From Petrocella sp024636985 (lineage in GTDB: Bacteria; Bacillota; Clostridia; Lachnospirales; Vallitaleaceae): 64,000 nucleotides of DNA. Below are positions 1 to 8,223 of the stretch, piece after piece. The stretch spans positions 18,289-82,288 of the forward strand of contig JAGXFY010000081.1 in NCBI GenBank assembly GCA_024636985.1, given 5' to 3'. A model generated the notes under the pieces. It was given only the letters and a program-made list of their open reading frames with translations. It searched no databases and was not told the origin of the DNA. Position 1 is the stretch's first letter. The number at the start of each line of letters is the position of its first letter. A program made the translations under genes and the position numbers.

Positions 1-693
1 AACGGTTCCATTTATTTTGTCACTGATAGCGTTGACAATACTGTCCTCATCATTCAAGTAAAATACAGACATGGGCATCTTGTGCTCTAAACACATAATC
101 GCTGCCGTATGGTCCATGACTTTGAGATTCTTTGTTATAACTTCCGATAAACTGATGGAATCAAACTTAATCGCTTGATCATTGGTCTTTGGATCTGAGT
201 CATAGACGCCATCGATGTTTTTGGCCAGTAATATAATCTCCGCCTCAATCTCGATTGCTCTAAGTGCAGCGCCTGTGTCGGTCGAAAAGTAAGGATGCCC
301 TGTACCGCCGGCAAAAAAAACCACACAGCCGTTTTTCAAGTGGTTTAAGGCTGAATCCTTGGAGAAGCGTTCTGTCATCATACCTACCTCAAAGGGGGTT
401 TGTACAACGGTATCAATACCAATGGTTCTAAACATAGCTGATGTGTATAGGGCATTCATTATGGTCGCCATCATGCCAATCTCATCTGCTTTGGTACGAT
501 CCATGATTTTATTGCTTCTGCCACGCCAGAAGTTACCGCCACCAATAACCACACCGATTTCAACACCTTTATCAATCAGTTTTTTCACTTGGTTTGCTAC
601 AACCATTACATTAGTTTCATCAAATCCTACAGACTTGTCGCCTGCCAGTGCTTCACCACTTAGTTTTAACAATACTCTTTTATAATTAGACAT
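1..693 (-). CDS. pyrH: UMP kinase, 3' end cut by the window edge
   Basis: Phosphorylates UMP to UDP with ATP in the cytosol, for pyrimidine nucleotide synthesis; the family forms hexamers of the amino-acid-kinase fold. The protein opens MSNYKRVLLKLSGEAL, has the glycine loop GVVIGGGNFWRG at residues 47-58 and TGHPYFSTDT at 131-140, all typical of bacterial PyrH. 231 codons are present and the family is about 235-240 long, so only a few C-terminal residues lie beyond base 1. The ATG is preceded by GAGGTG five bases upstream. It follows tsf, in the common rpsB-tsf-pyrH order; frr would be expected next, outside the window. Confidence 0.97.
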   Translation of the reverse strand, partial: MSNYKRVLLKLSGEALAGDKSVGFDETNVMVVANQVKKLIDKGVEIGVVIGGGNFWRGRSNKIMDRTKADEIGMMATIMNALYTSAMFRTIGIDTVVQTPFEVGMMTERFSKDSALNHLKNGCVVFFAGGTGHPYFSTDTGAALRAIEIEAEIILLAKNIDGVYDSDPKTNDQAIKFDSISLSEVITKNLKVMDHTAAIMCLEHKMPMSVFYLNDEDSIVNAISDKINGTV

Positions 694-745
694 CTCAACA
701 CCTCTAATAATTAATTTAACATAAGTTTGGATTATTTACCAGTCT

Positions 746-771
746 AAAAAAAAGAAGCACCAACGTGCTTC
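746..771 (-). terminator. Intrinsic terminator after tsf
   Basis: On the minus strand GAAGCAC-GTTG-GTGCTTC forms a perfect 7-bp stem followed directly by eight Ts. It lies between tsf and pyrH, so some transcripts should end here and pyrH would depend on read-through or on a promoter I could not identify. Confidence 0.85.
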
Positions 772-784
772 TTCATTTATCCTT

Positions 785-1705
785 TTAGCCTTGCATTTGT
801 CGTGCAACTTCTTCAGCAAAGTTTTCTGATTTCTTCTCAATACCTTCGCCTGTTTCAAAACGAGTAAATGCCTTGACTTTAATGTTAGCGCTTTGTTCTT
901 TAGCTACTTGCTCAACATACTTCGCTACTGTAAGGTCACCGTCTTTTACATAGGGTTGATCCAATAAACAGATTTCTTTGAGTTGCTTATTCAAACGGCC
1001 GATAATCATTTTATCAATGATGCTGTCCGGTTTATCTGGGTTTTCATTTTTTGCTTGTTCTTTTAGAATTGCACGTTCTTTTTCTATATAGTCTTCTGAT
1101 ACTTCTGAACGGTCAACATGAAGTGGGCTTACTGCAGCAATCTGCATCGCAAGATTACGTCCACATTCAACAACAGCTTCGTTTACAACATCTGACTCTA
1201 GTTCTACAAGTACGCCAATCTTACCACCCATATGGATATAGGACGCTACAACACCGTTTTCTACTACTACTTTTTTGAAACGTCTAATTTTTAGGTTTTC
1301 TCCAATAACAGAAATCTTACTGGTTAAAACTTCGTTCACAGTTGAACCGGAAACAAAAAGACTTTCTTCTCCTAAGAAGCTGTCTATATCTTCTGCTGTC
1401 GTTTTTGCAGCTTGTTTGGCCACTTCTTGAACATAGTTCTTGAATAAGTCATTCTTTGCCACAAAATCCGTCTCTGAATTCACTTCAACAATTGAAGCAA
1501 TGTTGCCATCAACAAATGTATCTACAAGTCCTTCTGCTGCTATTCTACCTGCTTTTTTAGCTGCTTTTGCGAGACCTTTTTCTCTAAGTACCTCTACTGC
1601 TTTTTCCATATCACCATTTGCTTCAGTCAATGCGTTTTTACAATCCATCATGCCTGCGCCGGTGCTCTCTCTTAGTTCTTTTACCATTGCTGCTGTTACT
1701 GCCAT
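785..1705 (-). CDS. tsf: Elongation factor Ts
   Basis: Nucleotide exchange factor that releases GDP from EF-Tu during translation. The N-terminal UBA-like helices (residues about 6-44, with TGAGMMDCKNAL) are followed by the diagnostic TDFVAKND at 79-86 that contacts EF-Tu, then the core dimerisation repeats. At 306 residues it is of normal length. The start ATG has GGAGGT seven bases upstream. It sits downstream of rpsB, separated by a stem-loop, and is followed by a strong terminator; co-transcription with rpsB is the usual arrangement. Confidence 0.98.
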   Translation of the reverse strand: MAVTAAMVKELRESTGAGMMDCKNALTEANGDMEKAVEVLREKGLAKAAKKAGRIAAEGLVDTFVDGNIASIVEVNSETDFVAKNDLFKNYVQEVAKQAAKTTAEDIDSFLGEESLFVSGSTVNEVLTSKISVIGENLKIRRFKKVVVENGVVASYIHMGGKIGVLVELESDVVNEAVVECGRNLAMQIAAVSPLHVDRSEVSEDYIEKERAILKEQAKNENPDKPDSIIDKMIIGRLNKQLKEICLLDQPYVKDGDLTVAKYVEQVAKEQSANIKVKAFTRFETGEGIEKKSENFAEEVARQMQG

Positions 1706-1766
1706 GATCTTACCTCCATAATGTTATCTTATTTTTTGTTGACGAAGCGAAGCTTCTTTTCTTGCG

Positions 1767-1799
1767 AAAAAATGCTTCAACCATTAAGGGTTGAAGCAT
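1767..1799 (-). terminator. Stem-loop between rpsB and tsf, possible attenuator
   Basis: An 11-bp perfect stem, ATGCTTCAACC with GGTTGAAGCAT and a 6-base loop, is followed on the minus strand by a run of six Ts. It looks like an intrinsic terminator placed inside the rpsB-tsf unit, which would lower tsf expression relative to rpsB; partial read-through is inferred because no separate tsf promoter is visible. Confidence 0.7.
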
Positions 1800-1807
1800 C
1801 AATGGTT

Positions 1808-2527
1808 TTATTCAGCTGCTACTTCTTCTGCTGGATGGTTTTGTAATCCTTGATTTGCTTCAATAACTGCATCTGCCATTTTGCCTGTTAATAATTTTAC
1901 GGCTCTGATGGCATCATCGTTACCTGGAATAACGTAATCGATTTCGTCTGGATCACAGTTTGTGTCTACGATGGATACAAGAGGAATATTTAAAATATGT
2001 GCTTCTTGTATTGCAATTCTTTCTTTTCTTGGATCAACGATGAAAATAATGTCAGGAATCTTCTTCATTTCCTTGATACCACCAAGGTTTTTCTCGAGTT
2101 TTTCCATTTCATGTTTCATACCGATCACTTCTTTTTTTGTGTATAGATCAAATGAACCATCTTCTTGCATTCTTTCAAGCTCTTTCAATCGTTTTACACG
2201 GCCTTGAATGGTCTTGAAGTTTGTTAACATACCACCCAACCATCTTTGGTTGATGTAGAACATGCCACAACGCTCTGCTTCTGATTTGATGGATTCTTGT
2301 GCTTGCTTTTTCGTACCGACAAACAATACAGTACCACCGTCTGCTACTACATCTTTGATTGCGTAGTATGCTTTGTCAACAAGTCCGGTTGTCTTTTGTA
2401 AGTCAATGATGTATATCCCGTTTCTTTCAGTGTAGATATACTCTTTCATTTTAGGGTTCCATCTTCTTGTTTGATGTCCGAAGTGAACTCCTGCTTCTAG
2501 TAATTGTTTCATTGAAATAACGCCCAT
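1808..2527 (-). CDS. rpsB: 30S ribosomal protein S2
   Basis: Small-subunit protein that bridges the head and body of the 30S particle and is needed for S1 binding. The start MGVISMKQLLEAGVHFGHQ, then RWNPKMKEYIYTERNGIYIIDL, the WLGGMLTNF segment near 95 and the C-terminal PGNDDAIRAVKLL are all standard S2. I chose the internal ATG because GGAGGT lies seven bases upstream; the reading frame extends 17 codons further with no family counterpart. That gives 239 residues, normal for S2. A promoter about 110 bases upstream gives a long leader. Confidence 0.98.
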   Translation of the reverse strand: MGVISMKQLLEAGVHFGHQTRRWNPKMKEYIYTERNGIYIIDLQKTTGLVDKAYYAIKDVVADGGTVLFVGTKKQAQESIKSEAERCGMFYINQRWLGGMLTNFKTIQGRVKRLKELERMQEDGSFDLYTKKEVIGMKHEMEKLEKNLGGIKEMKKIPDIIFIVDPRKERIAIQEAHILNIPLVSIVDTNCDPDEIDYVIPGNDDAIRAVKLLTGKMADAVIEANQGLQNHPAEEVAAE

Positions 2528-2581
2528 TTTAGTACCTCCGTTTTGGTTGATTTCTTCCGCATTTTTCATCTTTTTCACAGA

Positions 2582-2595
2582 CCACCCTTTGGTGG
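2582..2595 (-). other. Small hairpin in the rpsB leader
   Basis: CCACC-AAAG-GGTGG forms a short GC-rich stem in the untranslated leader between the rpsB promoter and start codon. S2 autoregulation through its leader is known in other bacteria; whether this hairpin has such a role is a guess. Confidence 0.3.
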
Positions 2596-2638
2596 CACCT
2601 TGTCAAAAATCCAAATGCGTGCTATTTTCACGTCTGCT

Positions 2639-2667
2639 ATTGTATCATATCAAAGTCACATTAGCAA
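2639..2667 (-). promoter_or_regulatory. Sigma-A promoter of rpsB-tsf
   Basis: -35 TTGCTA, 17-base spacer, -10 TACAAT preceded by TG (extended -10). Transcription should start about 105 bases before the rpsB start codon, just after the terminator of the flagellar operon, so the ribosomal genes have their own promoter. Confidence 0.8.
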
Positions 2668-2726
2668 GCATTATTCATTCAATTTTGTCCATGATAAGCA
2701 CAATTTATAAGCCAAAAAAGCCTAGA

Positions 2727-2769
2727 GAAAAATAAAGGAAGTAACTTCTACTCATTTGAAGTTCCTTCC
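2727..2769 (-). terminator. Terminator ending the flagellar/chemotaxis operon
   Basis: A 12-bp stem with one mismatch (GGAAGGAACTTC with GAAGTTACTTCC, 9-base loop) is followed by TTTATTTTT on the minus strand. The last codons and stop of the final small gene lie in the stem and loop. It separates the fla/che operon from rpsB. Confidence 0.88.
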
Positions 2770-3017
2770 TTATAATCCATGCCATAGCTTTTCGCCATCT
2801 TTATAATATAATCCTTTGTTAGTAAATCAACATCTTTGATTTCTGTTATATAGATCATGCCTAAGTCTCTGGCCATTTCTACAATTTCTTCTGTGGTTGG
2901 CGTTGCTTCATTTTGATTCGTTTGTAGACTGACGATGAGACCATAAAAAACGATGGACATGATGATCAAGGTTGTCCCAACGCCTTTTAAAAAACCTTTT
3001 ACTTCCATTTTTTCCAT
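2748..3017 (-). CDS. Small single-pass membrane protein, last gene of the fla/che operon
   Basis: I do not recognise a named family. The product is about 89 residues: a short basic start (MEKMEVKGFLKG), one hydrophobic segment (about residues 10-30, TTLIIMSIVFYGLIVSL), then an acidic, probably helical tail outside the membrane with two related stretches, EEIVEMARDLGM and DYIIKMAKSYGM. The two look like an internal duplication of one helix. The chosen ATG has GAGG six bases upstream and follows the stop of the previous gene by 7 bases. A role in motility is inferred only from its place in the operon. Confidence 0.7.
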   Translation of the reverse strand: MEKMEVKGFLKGVGTTLIIMSIVFYGLIVSLQTNQNEATPTTEEIVEMARDLGMIYITEIKDVDLLTKDYIIKMAKSYGMDYKEGTSNE

Positions 3018-3024
3018 ATGAACC

Positions 3025-3540
3025 TCATTCAAATAAATTGATGACCAACTGCACTTCACCTTGGCCGATGTTTAAGATTTTGGCTATTTCAGCTGCTTGA
3101 TAACCTTGACGTTTCATTTCCAATATCTTTATATTGGTATTGGTGGTGGCTGCTTGTAATGTTTTTTCTTCCGTTTTTTCTTCTGTTTTTTCTTCTGTTT
3201 TTATCCTTGTTGGCTCTTTTGAGTCCACACGTATCAAGGTATCATCAAATCGTGTCGTCTGAATTTGACGTACCAATTTCTCTTTCTCAGAAATCATTTG
3301 ATAAAGGAATAAGAGTTCTTTATGTTTTTTTTCCATCTCTTTTTGAACATAGTCATGGTATTCGTTCATTTCCACAATTTTTTCATTAATAATGCTGATT
3401 TGTTTTCGAAAAGTTTCGTCATCAAGGGCTGCTTCATCTTGATCTAGTGTCTTTTTAGTCCTATCATATAGGAAACTTAATACAATAAACAATATACCTA
3501 TTGCAATAAAACTTAGTGTTAACCCATCATATATTGTCAC
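3025..3540 (-). CDS. Membrane-anchored DUF6115-like protein, SwrB-like position
   Basis: 171 residues: an N-terminal transmembrane segment (about 7-26), a charged coiled-coil region (about 45-95), a low-complexity TEEKTEEKTEEK linker (about 117-130) and a C-terminal helix-turn-helix-like end, GYQAAEIAKILNIGQGEVQ, typical of DUF6115 proteins. Bacillus subtilis SwrB (YlxL), which helps activate the flagellar export gate, has the same layout and the same position between sigD and rpsB. Equivalence to SwrB is an inference from position and architecture; I see no clear sequence identity to claim. The linker is encoded by a 12-bp tandem repeat. Confidence 0.7.
   Translation of the reverse strand: MTIYDGLTLSFIAIGILFIVLSFLYDRTKKTLDQDEAALDDETFRKQISIINEKIVEMNEYHDYVQKEMEKKHKELLFLYQMISEKEKLVRQIQTTRFDDTLIRVDSKEPTRIKTEEKTEEKTEEKTLQAATTNTNIKILEMKRQGYQAAEIAKILNIGQGEVQLVINLFE
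3162..3199 (-). repeat. 12-bp tandem repeat in a linker
   Basis: About three copies of a 12-bp unit (TTTTTTCTTCTG on the plus strand) encode the EEKT repeats of the DUF6115-like protein. Gain or loss of a unit stays in frame. Confidence 0.75.
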
Positions 3541-3549
3541 ATCATGCTC

Positions 3550-3861
3550 CTAAATTCTTATATCAATTTTATGGTCAGATTTTGGTGGTTGTACCGGTTC
3601 CTGAAAACCTTTTTTATTGCCTTTTTTTCGATTGTTCTGATAGTCATTACGTCCTTTTTTACGAGCATCCGCATCTGTACCTGCTTTGGCATCCTTTTGT
3701 GATGCGAAGACAGTTTGCCCTTCTTTGTGCCGTCCTCTATCCGTAGCTACAGAACCCTGATCCTGTAACAATCCTGATTTTTGTTGATCTAAATGACTGA
3801 TTCTTGAAACTTCTGACATCTTTGGTATGGCAACTTGCAAATCAATGGGTCTAATAGGCAT
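3550..3861 (-). CDS. Small basic, disordered protein of the fla/che operon
   Basis: About 103 residues with no family I can name. It begins MPIRPIDLQVAIPKMSEVSRI, a short hydrophobic stretch that could be a peptide binding or docking motif, and the rest is rich in Lys, Arg, Gln and Asp with no membrane segment (KKGRNDYQNNRKKGNKKG near 70-90). It is probably largely unfolded. The ATG was chosen over a GTG two codons upstream because GGAGG lies seven bases before it. It sits between fapA and the SwrB-like gene; any flagellar role is inferred from that. Confidence 0.6.
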   Translation of the reverse strand: MPIRPIDLQVAIPKMSEVSRISHLDQQKSGLLQDQGSVATDRGRHKEGQTVFASQKDAKAGTDADARKKGRNDYQNNRKKGNKKGFQEPVQPPKSDHKIDIRI

Positions 3862-3919
3862 AAGCACACCTCCTTAATCCAGATCCGTCTGGTTTGAACA
3901 CAAATGCTATGCATAAAGC

Positions 3920-5527
3920 CTAAAGTGATGATACTTTTATATCGGCACCTTTTTTAGTAATGATAACGCCTTTAATCTCATCCCTGATATGTGTGCTTAT
4001 ATTTCCAATCGATATCTTAACACCGGTATAAAGTTCGTGGCTTACTTTTACAACGCCGGCATTTTTGTTTTCTACTTCTGTTTGCATGGTTTCATATTTC
4101 TTTTTGCTTTGCGTCAACTTGTTGGTTAGGAAAATCTTGTTTCTTACAGCTGACATATACATTTCCTGCTTATCATCATCCAATTTTCCTGACATTTCTT
4201 TTCTTTTGTTGAGGAGTTGAATGACTTGTTCTATTTTTGATAGCTCGCTTTCCATTTTGGGGATTTCTCTTTTTAGTTCTCCATATTCGGATAGCATTAT
4301 GGGATCAATACCAACTTCCACATTGGTAATGGTACCCATATGGGAACCAAGAATCCTTGTGGTTACGCCTTGTCCGGCGCGTACTGTACCACCTGAAATC
4401 ATACCTTTTTTACCTTCTACAGTGATGGTGCCTTTACAGGTTACGATACTATGTAATATGGCTTCACTATGAATATCACCTCCGGCAGTCACATTGGCGT
4501 TTTCAATATATTTGGCCTTAATATTATTGGCCGCCTGTATATTGCTTTTTCCCATGCCCTGTATACCTTTATGAAGTATGATACTACCACCCGAAATAAT
4601 CTCTGCACCTTCTACAACACCAAGTACCTCAATATCGCCTCTGGCTTTGACCTTGAAGCCAGTAATCACGTTACCGTGTACGATGACCGTACCGTCAAAA
4701 TCAATGTCCCCTGTAGAGTTTCCCACATTGTTTGGTACATCATAGGCATCATTGACAACAACTTTATCATCTACAATCTTAACAAGACCATCACATGCGG
4801 CATAGAGCTCTGTCTTATCTTCATTAATCGTGATATTCTTACCATACTTTAATTTGACCAACTTTGCCTTTTTGGGTGTAAGTAAATTCCCATGAAGATC
4901 GATACCATCAACGCCTTTGACACCTGGTATCAACCTGGATAAAAGTTGGTCAGTTTTTACATGGGCAATAACATTCAGCTTATGATAATTAACATTCCCA
5001 TCCGCATCCATCGTAGGTCGTACATCATTTTCTGTCTTAAAATAATGTTCAATTACGGCTTCTGTTTCGTGAGTTGGTGGTGTTCCTTTGGCAATTAGAT
5101 AAGCACTGTTGACTTCTCTTTCTATTTCAAGTACTTCTAACATCTCAATGTCGACACCATGTTTGACGCCTCTTGAACCCAAGTCTTTAATGATTTCTTC
5201 TTTGTTAAAGGGTCTGCTTGACTTATAGAAGGTTATATATGCTGACATTTTATTTTCAGATATCTCAATTCTAAAATATTCTTCATCTTCATCTGACACT
5301 TCAATTGGTTCTGCTATTTTCATCTCTATGCGCTCAAAGCCCTCCATCATTAATAGTTCTTCTAATGATGCAAGGTCATACATTTCAATATTCATATTTT
5401 TTAGTTCATTCTTTATTTCTTGAATTTCTACGTTCTTTCCGCCATCTTTTGCTTCAAAAACTTCTAAATAAAACCCATCATTGTTTGTTTTAATCTCAAA
5501 GTAGCCGTCGTTAATATTCGCTCCCAT
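3920..5527 (-). CDS. fapA: FapA family protein (DUF342)
   Basis: Cytosolic protein of the flagellar assembly protein A / DUF342 family, found in many Clostridia and some Proteobacteria; its biochemical role is not well settled. An N-terminal region (about 1-170) is followed by a long beta-helix-like series of short turns, for example GTVIVHGNVITGFKVKARGDIEVLG and GGSIILHKGIQGMG (about 270-390), then a coiled coil (about 415-490) and a small C-terminal domain. About 535 residues, normal for the family. The second ATG is preferred because AAGGATGG lies just upstream. It directly follows sigD. Confidence 0.88.
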   Translation of the reverse strand: MGANINDGYFEIKTNNDGFYLEVFEAKDGGKNVEIQEIKNELKNMNIEMYDLASLEELLMMEGFERIEMKIAEPIEVSDEDEEYFRIEISENKMSAYITFYKSSRPFNKEEIIKDLGSRGVKHGVDIEMLEVLEIEREVNSAYLIAKGTPPTHETEAVIEHYFKTENDVRPTMDADGNVNYHKLNVIAHVKTDQLLSRLIPGVKGVDGIDLHGNLLTPKKAKLVKLKYGKNITINEDKTELYAACDGLVKIVDDKVVVNDAYDVPNNVGNSTGDIDFDGTVIVHGNVITGFKVKARGDIEVLGVVEGAEIISGGSIILHKGIQGMGKSNIQAANNIKAKYIENANVTAGGDIHSEAILHSIVTCKGTITVEGKKGMISGGTVRAGQGVTTRILGSHMGTITNVEVGIDPIMLSEYGELKREIPKMESELSKIEQVIQLLNKRKEMSGKLDDDKQEMYMSAVRNKIFLTNKLTQSKKKYETMQTEVENKNAGVVKVSHELYTGVKISIGNISTHIRDEIKGVIITKKGADIKVSSL

Positions 5528-5539
5528 AAACACCATCCT

Positions 5540-6307
5540 TTATAGTGATGATAGCAATTCAATATTATTCCCCAATAATTGCTTCATTTTCCCAAGTGCC
5601 TTTGTGTGTAACTGACTGATTCTTGATTCTGATACCTCCATGATATGGCTAATTTCTTTTAATGTTAATTCTTCATAATAATACAAGGTGATGACCTTAC
5701 ATTCTTTTTCTGATAAGCTGCTTATGGCATCAACCAACATTTTTTTCAATTCTTTTTTTTCTAGATTCGCTTCCGGCAACATGAACCTTGATTTGTTAAG
5801 GGGTTCTACGTTACTTTCTCCACCTTTTTCAACATAATCTTCCAAAGAAGTGAGTTTTAATGCTTTTGTCTGATCTTGCCATTTTAAATACTCATCGACT
5901 GAAATATTCATTTCCTCAGCCATATCCATATCTGTAACAGGTCTGTTCAGCTCTGATTCTAACTTCTGATATGTGCGTTCGATGTCCTTCTGCTTTTTCC
6001 TTACGGATCTTGGAATCCAGTCCATTTTTCTTATGTTATCTAGAATGGCACCTCTAATTCGAAGGGAAGCATAGGTCTCAAACTTAATGCCTTTGTCATA
6101 GTCAAATTTGTCAATGGCATCTATAAGTCCAAATACCCCATAACCTACTAAGTCATCAAATTCAACATTATTGCCTAAATACATACTTAATCTGCCGGCC
6201 ACATACTTGACCACTTGAGCGTATTCTATGATCAACTGTTCTTTGATTTTTTTGTCTTTGGTTTGGCTATATATCTCCCATAGCTTATCTGTGCTTTGCT
6301 TTTCCAT
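5540..6307 (-). CDS. sigD: Flagellar/motility RNA polymerase sigma factor SigD (FliA family)
   Basis: Sigma-28 type factor that directs RNA polymerase to late flagellar, chemoreceptor and autolysin genes; usually held back by FlgM, which is not in this window. Region 2 (about 48-104) contains FDDLVGYGVFGLIDAIDKFD and RGAILDNIRKMDWIPRS, signature sequences of the FliA/WhiG group. Region 4 (about 205-245) has the helix-turn-helix LTLKEISHIMEVSESRISQLH. 255 residues, standard. GGAGG lies six bases before the ATG. It is near the 3' end of the operon, where distance from the promoter limits its level in Bacillus subtilis. Confidence 0.96.
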   Translation of the reverse strand: MEKQSTDKLWEIYSQTKDKKIKEQLIIEYAQVVKYVAGRLSMYLGNNVEFDDLVGYGVFGLIDAIDKFDYDKGIKFETYASLRIRGAILDNIRKMDWIPRSVRKKQKDIERTYQKLESELNRPVTDMDMAEEMNISVDEYLKWQDQTKALKLTSLEDYVEKGGESNVEPLNKSRFMLPEANLEKKELKKMLVDAISSLSEKECKVITLYYYEELTLKEISHIMEVSESRISQLHTKALGKMKQLLGNNIELLSSL

Positions 6308-6324
6308 TGTGTGCCTCCATATAA

Positions 6325-6609
6325 TTAGGATTCATCATCTATGTCTTTAGACGCTTCTTTTCCTTCTTCAAGGCTCTTAACTTCCCTGTCTAATAATTGT
6401 TTTTCCTTTTCTCTGGCCGTTTGATCTGCTTTTTCGGTAATTCTATTTAACATCATCTGTATTACCGTACCCAAGATAAAAAAGATAATCAAAACAATCA
6501 TCAAAGTATACACAAGATGATTCAAGGCGTATTTGGAAATCATGCTTATAACTGTAACAATAATGCCAGCTATCAGCATTATAATGATGTTCAGATTTTT
6601 AAATGGCAT
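6325..6609 (-). CDS. Small two-pass membrane protein between cheD and sigD
   Basis: 94 residues, not recognised. Two hydrophobic segments (about 7-25 and 32-52) are followed by a charged, probably coiled cytoplasmic tail rich in Lys and Glu (KADQTAREKEKQLLDREVKSL). It begins 10 bases after cheD and ends 17 bases before sigD, so it is firmly part of the operon. A similar small membrane protein sits here in some clostridial flagellar operons as far as I recall; no function can be assigned. Confidence 0.65.
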   Translation of the reverse strand: MPFKNLNIIIMLIAGIIVTVISMISKYALNHLVYTLMIVLIIFFILGTVIQMMLNRITEKADQTAREKEKQLLDREVKSLEEGKEASKDIDDES

Positions 6610-6619
6610 AATGACCTCA

Positions 6620-7108
6620 CTATATTGTTTTTGGCGGTTTACCTATTGTCTTAATGAGTAAATCTCCAGTTTCTGAGTAGAACTCTATGGTCCTACCATA
6701 GTTTTCACCTATATCTTCAGATAATAACCTAATCCTTAATGCATCGAGCTTCTTTTTTGAAGCAATTGCGTTTCTCTCTCCGATTCTCATTAAGTCATTG
6801 GTGCTACCAAATGAAAACATTTGAGCACCTCCGGCTATCTTGGACACAAGTCTATTTCTTTTGGCACCTAATACTTCCATATCTTTGATGAGCTGATCAA
6901 TCGCTGTATCTGCAAATTTTGCTACATTGCTGTTATTTCTAATTTGCGTACTATCCGGTAGCATTACATGGGCTAAACCGCTGACTTTTGTGATAGGATC
7001 ATATAATATGATGCCGACACAAGAACCCAATCCAAGCGTTGTCAGAACATCTGGCGATTTACAAGTGTTTAAATCCGCCATCCCCACTTTAATCATATTT
7101 GCAGCCAT
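6620..7108 (-). CDS. cheD: Chemoreceptor glutamine deamidase CheD
   Basis: Deamidates specific glutamines on chemoreceptors and binds CheC, increasing CheC phosphatase activity. The active-site Cys30 lies in LGLGSCVG, with His47 in GLAHVMLP and a threonine (Thr24) six residues before the cysteine, matching the Cys-His-Thr triad described for Thermotoga CheD. 162 residues, full length. Its ATG overlaps the cheC stop codon (TAATG), so the two interacting proteins are translationally coupled. Confidence 0.97.
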   Translation of the reverse strand: MAANMIKVGMADLNTCKSPDVLTTLGLGSCVGIILYDPITKVSGLAHVMLPDSTQIRNNSNVAKFADTAIDQLIKDMEVLGAKRNRLVSKIAGGAQMFSFGSTNDLMRIGERNAIASKKKLDALRIRLLSEDIGENYGRTIEFYSETGDLLIKTIGKPPKTI

Positions 7109-7728
7109 TAAGTATCAATCCCCAAACTTCTTAATATTATGCCATATGAAGGCATGTCCGGTATTAGAATAAAATACCCGAAAACATTTTCACGGTCACC
7201 ACCAAAATCTGTTTGAATCAGCAGTGCTTTGTCACCTACCTTACCAAACTCAATAGCAGGTACACTGAGTATGGCACCTGCCATATCAATTGCCATATAG
7301 GGTATCGTTGCAAGAATTTTCAGATTGGTCAAGGAGGACAATGAGGATAAATAAGCACCTGATATGATGTTGCCAATCTCTTTTAATGCTGATAAATCCA
7401 TTTCATCAAAGTCCTCAAAGTTATCAATATTCTTCCCCATGAGCATATTAATCAGTATATGGGCTGCTGACTGTTCAAGAACAAACATAATCATACCGCT
7501 AATCTCGCCTTCTAGACCCAGCAGGATACCAACAATTGGGTTTTCCGCACCGCCTAGAACTTCTGATAAATCCTTAAACTCTAATACTTTTACTACCGGT
7601 ATACCCATATCAATGCGCCTATTAATCAATTGTGATAAAGCTGTTGTCGCATTCCCGGCTCCGATGTTTCCGATTTCTTTTAAAATATCCAGTTGTACAC
7701 TATCAATGTTATCAAAATTATCCATCAT
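7108..7728 (-). CDS. cheC: CheY-P phosphatase CheC
   Basis: Hydrolyses CheY-P and partners CheD in adaptation. Two phosphatase motifs of the ExxN type are present: LKEIGNIGAGNATTAL (about residues 14-29) and LKEIGNIISGAYLSSL (about 112-127), each followed by a proline as the family requires. About 206 residues. Start could be either of two consecutive ATGs; the first has AAGGA about 12 bases upstream. It lies 10 bases after cheW and overlaps cheD by one base. Confidence 0.96.
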   Translation of the reverse strand: MMDNFDNIDSVQLDILKEIGNIGAGNATTALSQLINRRIDMGIPVVKVLEFKDLSEVLGGAENPIVGILLGLEGEISGMIMFVLEQSAAHILINMLMGKNIDNFEDFDEMDLSALKEIGNIISGAYLSSLSSLTNLKILATIPYMAIDMAGAILSVPAIEFGKVGDKALLIQTDFGGDRENVFGYFILIPDMPSYGIILRSLGIDT

Positions 7729-7741
7729 CACCTAATCCTTT

Positions 7742-8209
7742 CTATGCTTTCAAAGGGTCATTCACCTTGATGAGCTCTTCAATGTTTAATAGCGTCACAA
7801 GAGACTCTCCTACTTTTCCCACTCCAAAAACATAGGCATCTTTTTCTTCATGTGATTCTCTACTGATGTTGTCGATGTCAGCTTCTGATAACTGGATAAC
7901 TTCTTTGACTTCATCTACGATTAAGCCAATCTCATTGCCCTCTAACTTGACAAATATGATACGTGTATTGTCCGTTAAGACATCTTCTTCCATATCAAAT
8001 TTTAATCTTATGCTCATGACCGGTATAATATCACCACGTAGATTAACGACGCCTTTTATATAATAAGGGGCTTTTGGTACACGGGTGATATTAATCATTC
8101 TTACAATATTTTGTACAAATTGAATGTTGATGCCGTATTGCTCAACACCTAATTTTACTACAATAAATTGAGATAATTCCATTTTTTGTGCATTTTCATT
8201 ATTATCCAT
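7742..8209 (-). CDS. cheW: Chemotaxis coupling protein CheW
   Basis: Adaptor linking chemoreceptors to the CheA kinase at the membrane-associated signalling array. The CheW SH3-like fold is recognisable from QFIVVKLGVEQYGINI, the core VPKAPYYIKGVVNLRGDIIPVM (about 50-70) and ARG-containing NLRG, which contacts receptors. I chose the ATG with GGAGGG seven bases upstream; the frame also opens five codons earlier, overlapping cheA. About 155 residues, normal length. Confidence 0.96.
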   Translation of the reverse strand: MDNNENAQKMELSQFIVVKLGVEQYGINIQFVQNIVRMINITRVPKAPYYIKGVVNLRGDIIPVMSIRLKFDMEEDVLTDNTRIIFVKLEGNEIGLIVDEVKEVIQLSEADIDNISRESHEEKDAYVFGVGKVGESLVTLLNIEELIKVNDPLKA

Positions 8210-8223
8210 CTTAATACCCTCCA

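Noticed and set aside
359..685. 108-codon plus-strand frame within pyrH
   Set aside because: Antisense shadow of the clearly conserved UMP kinase.
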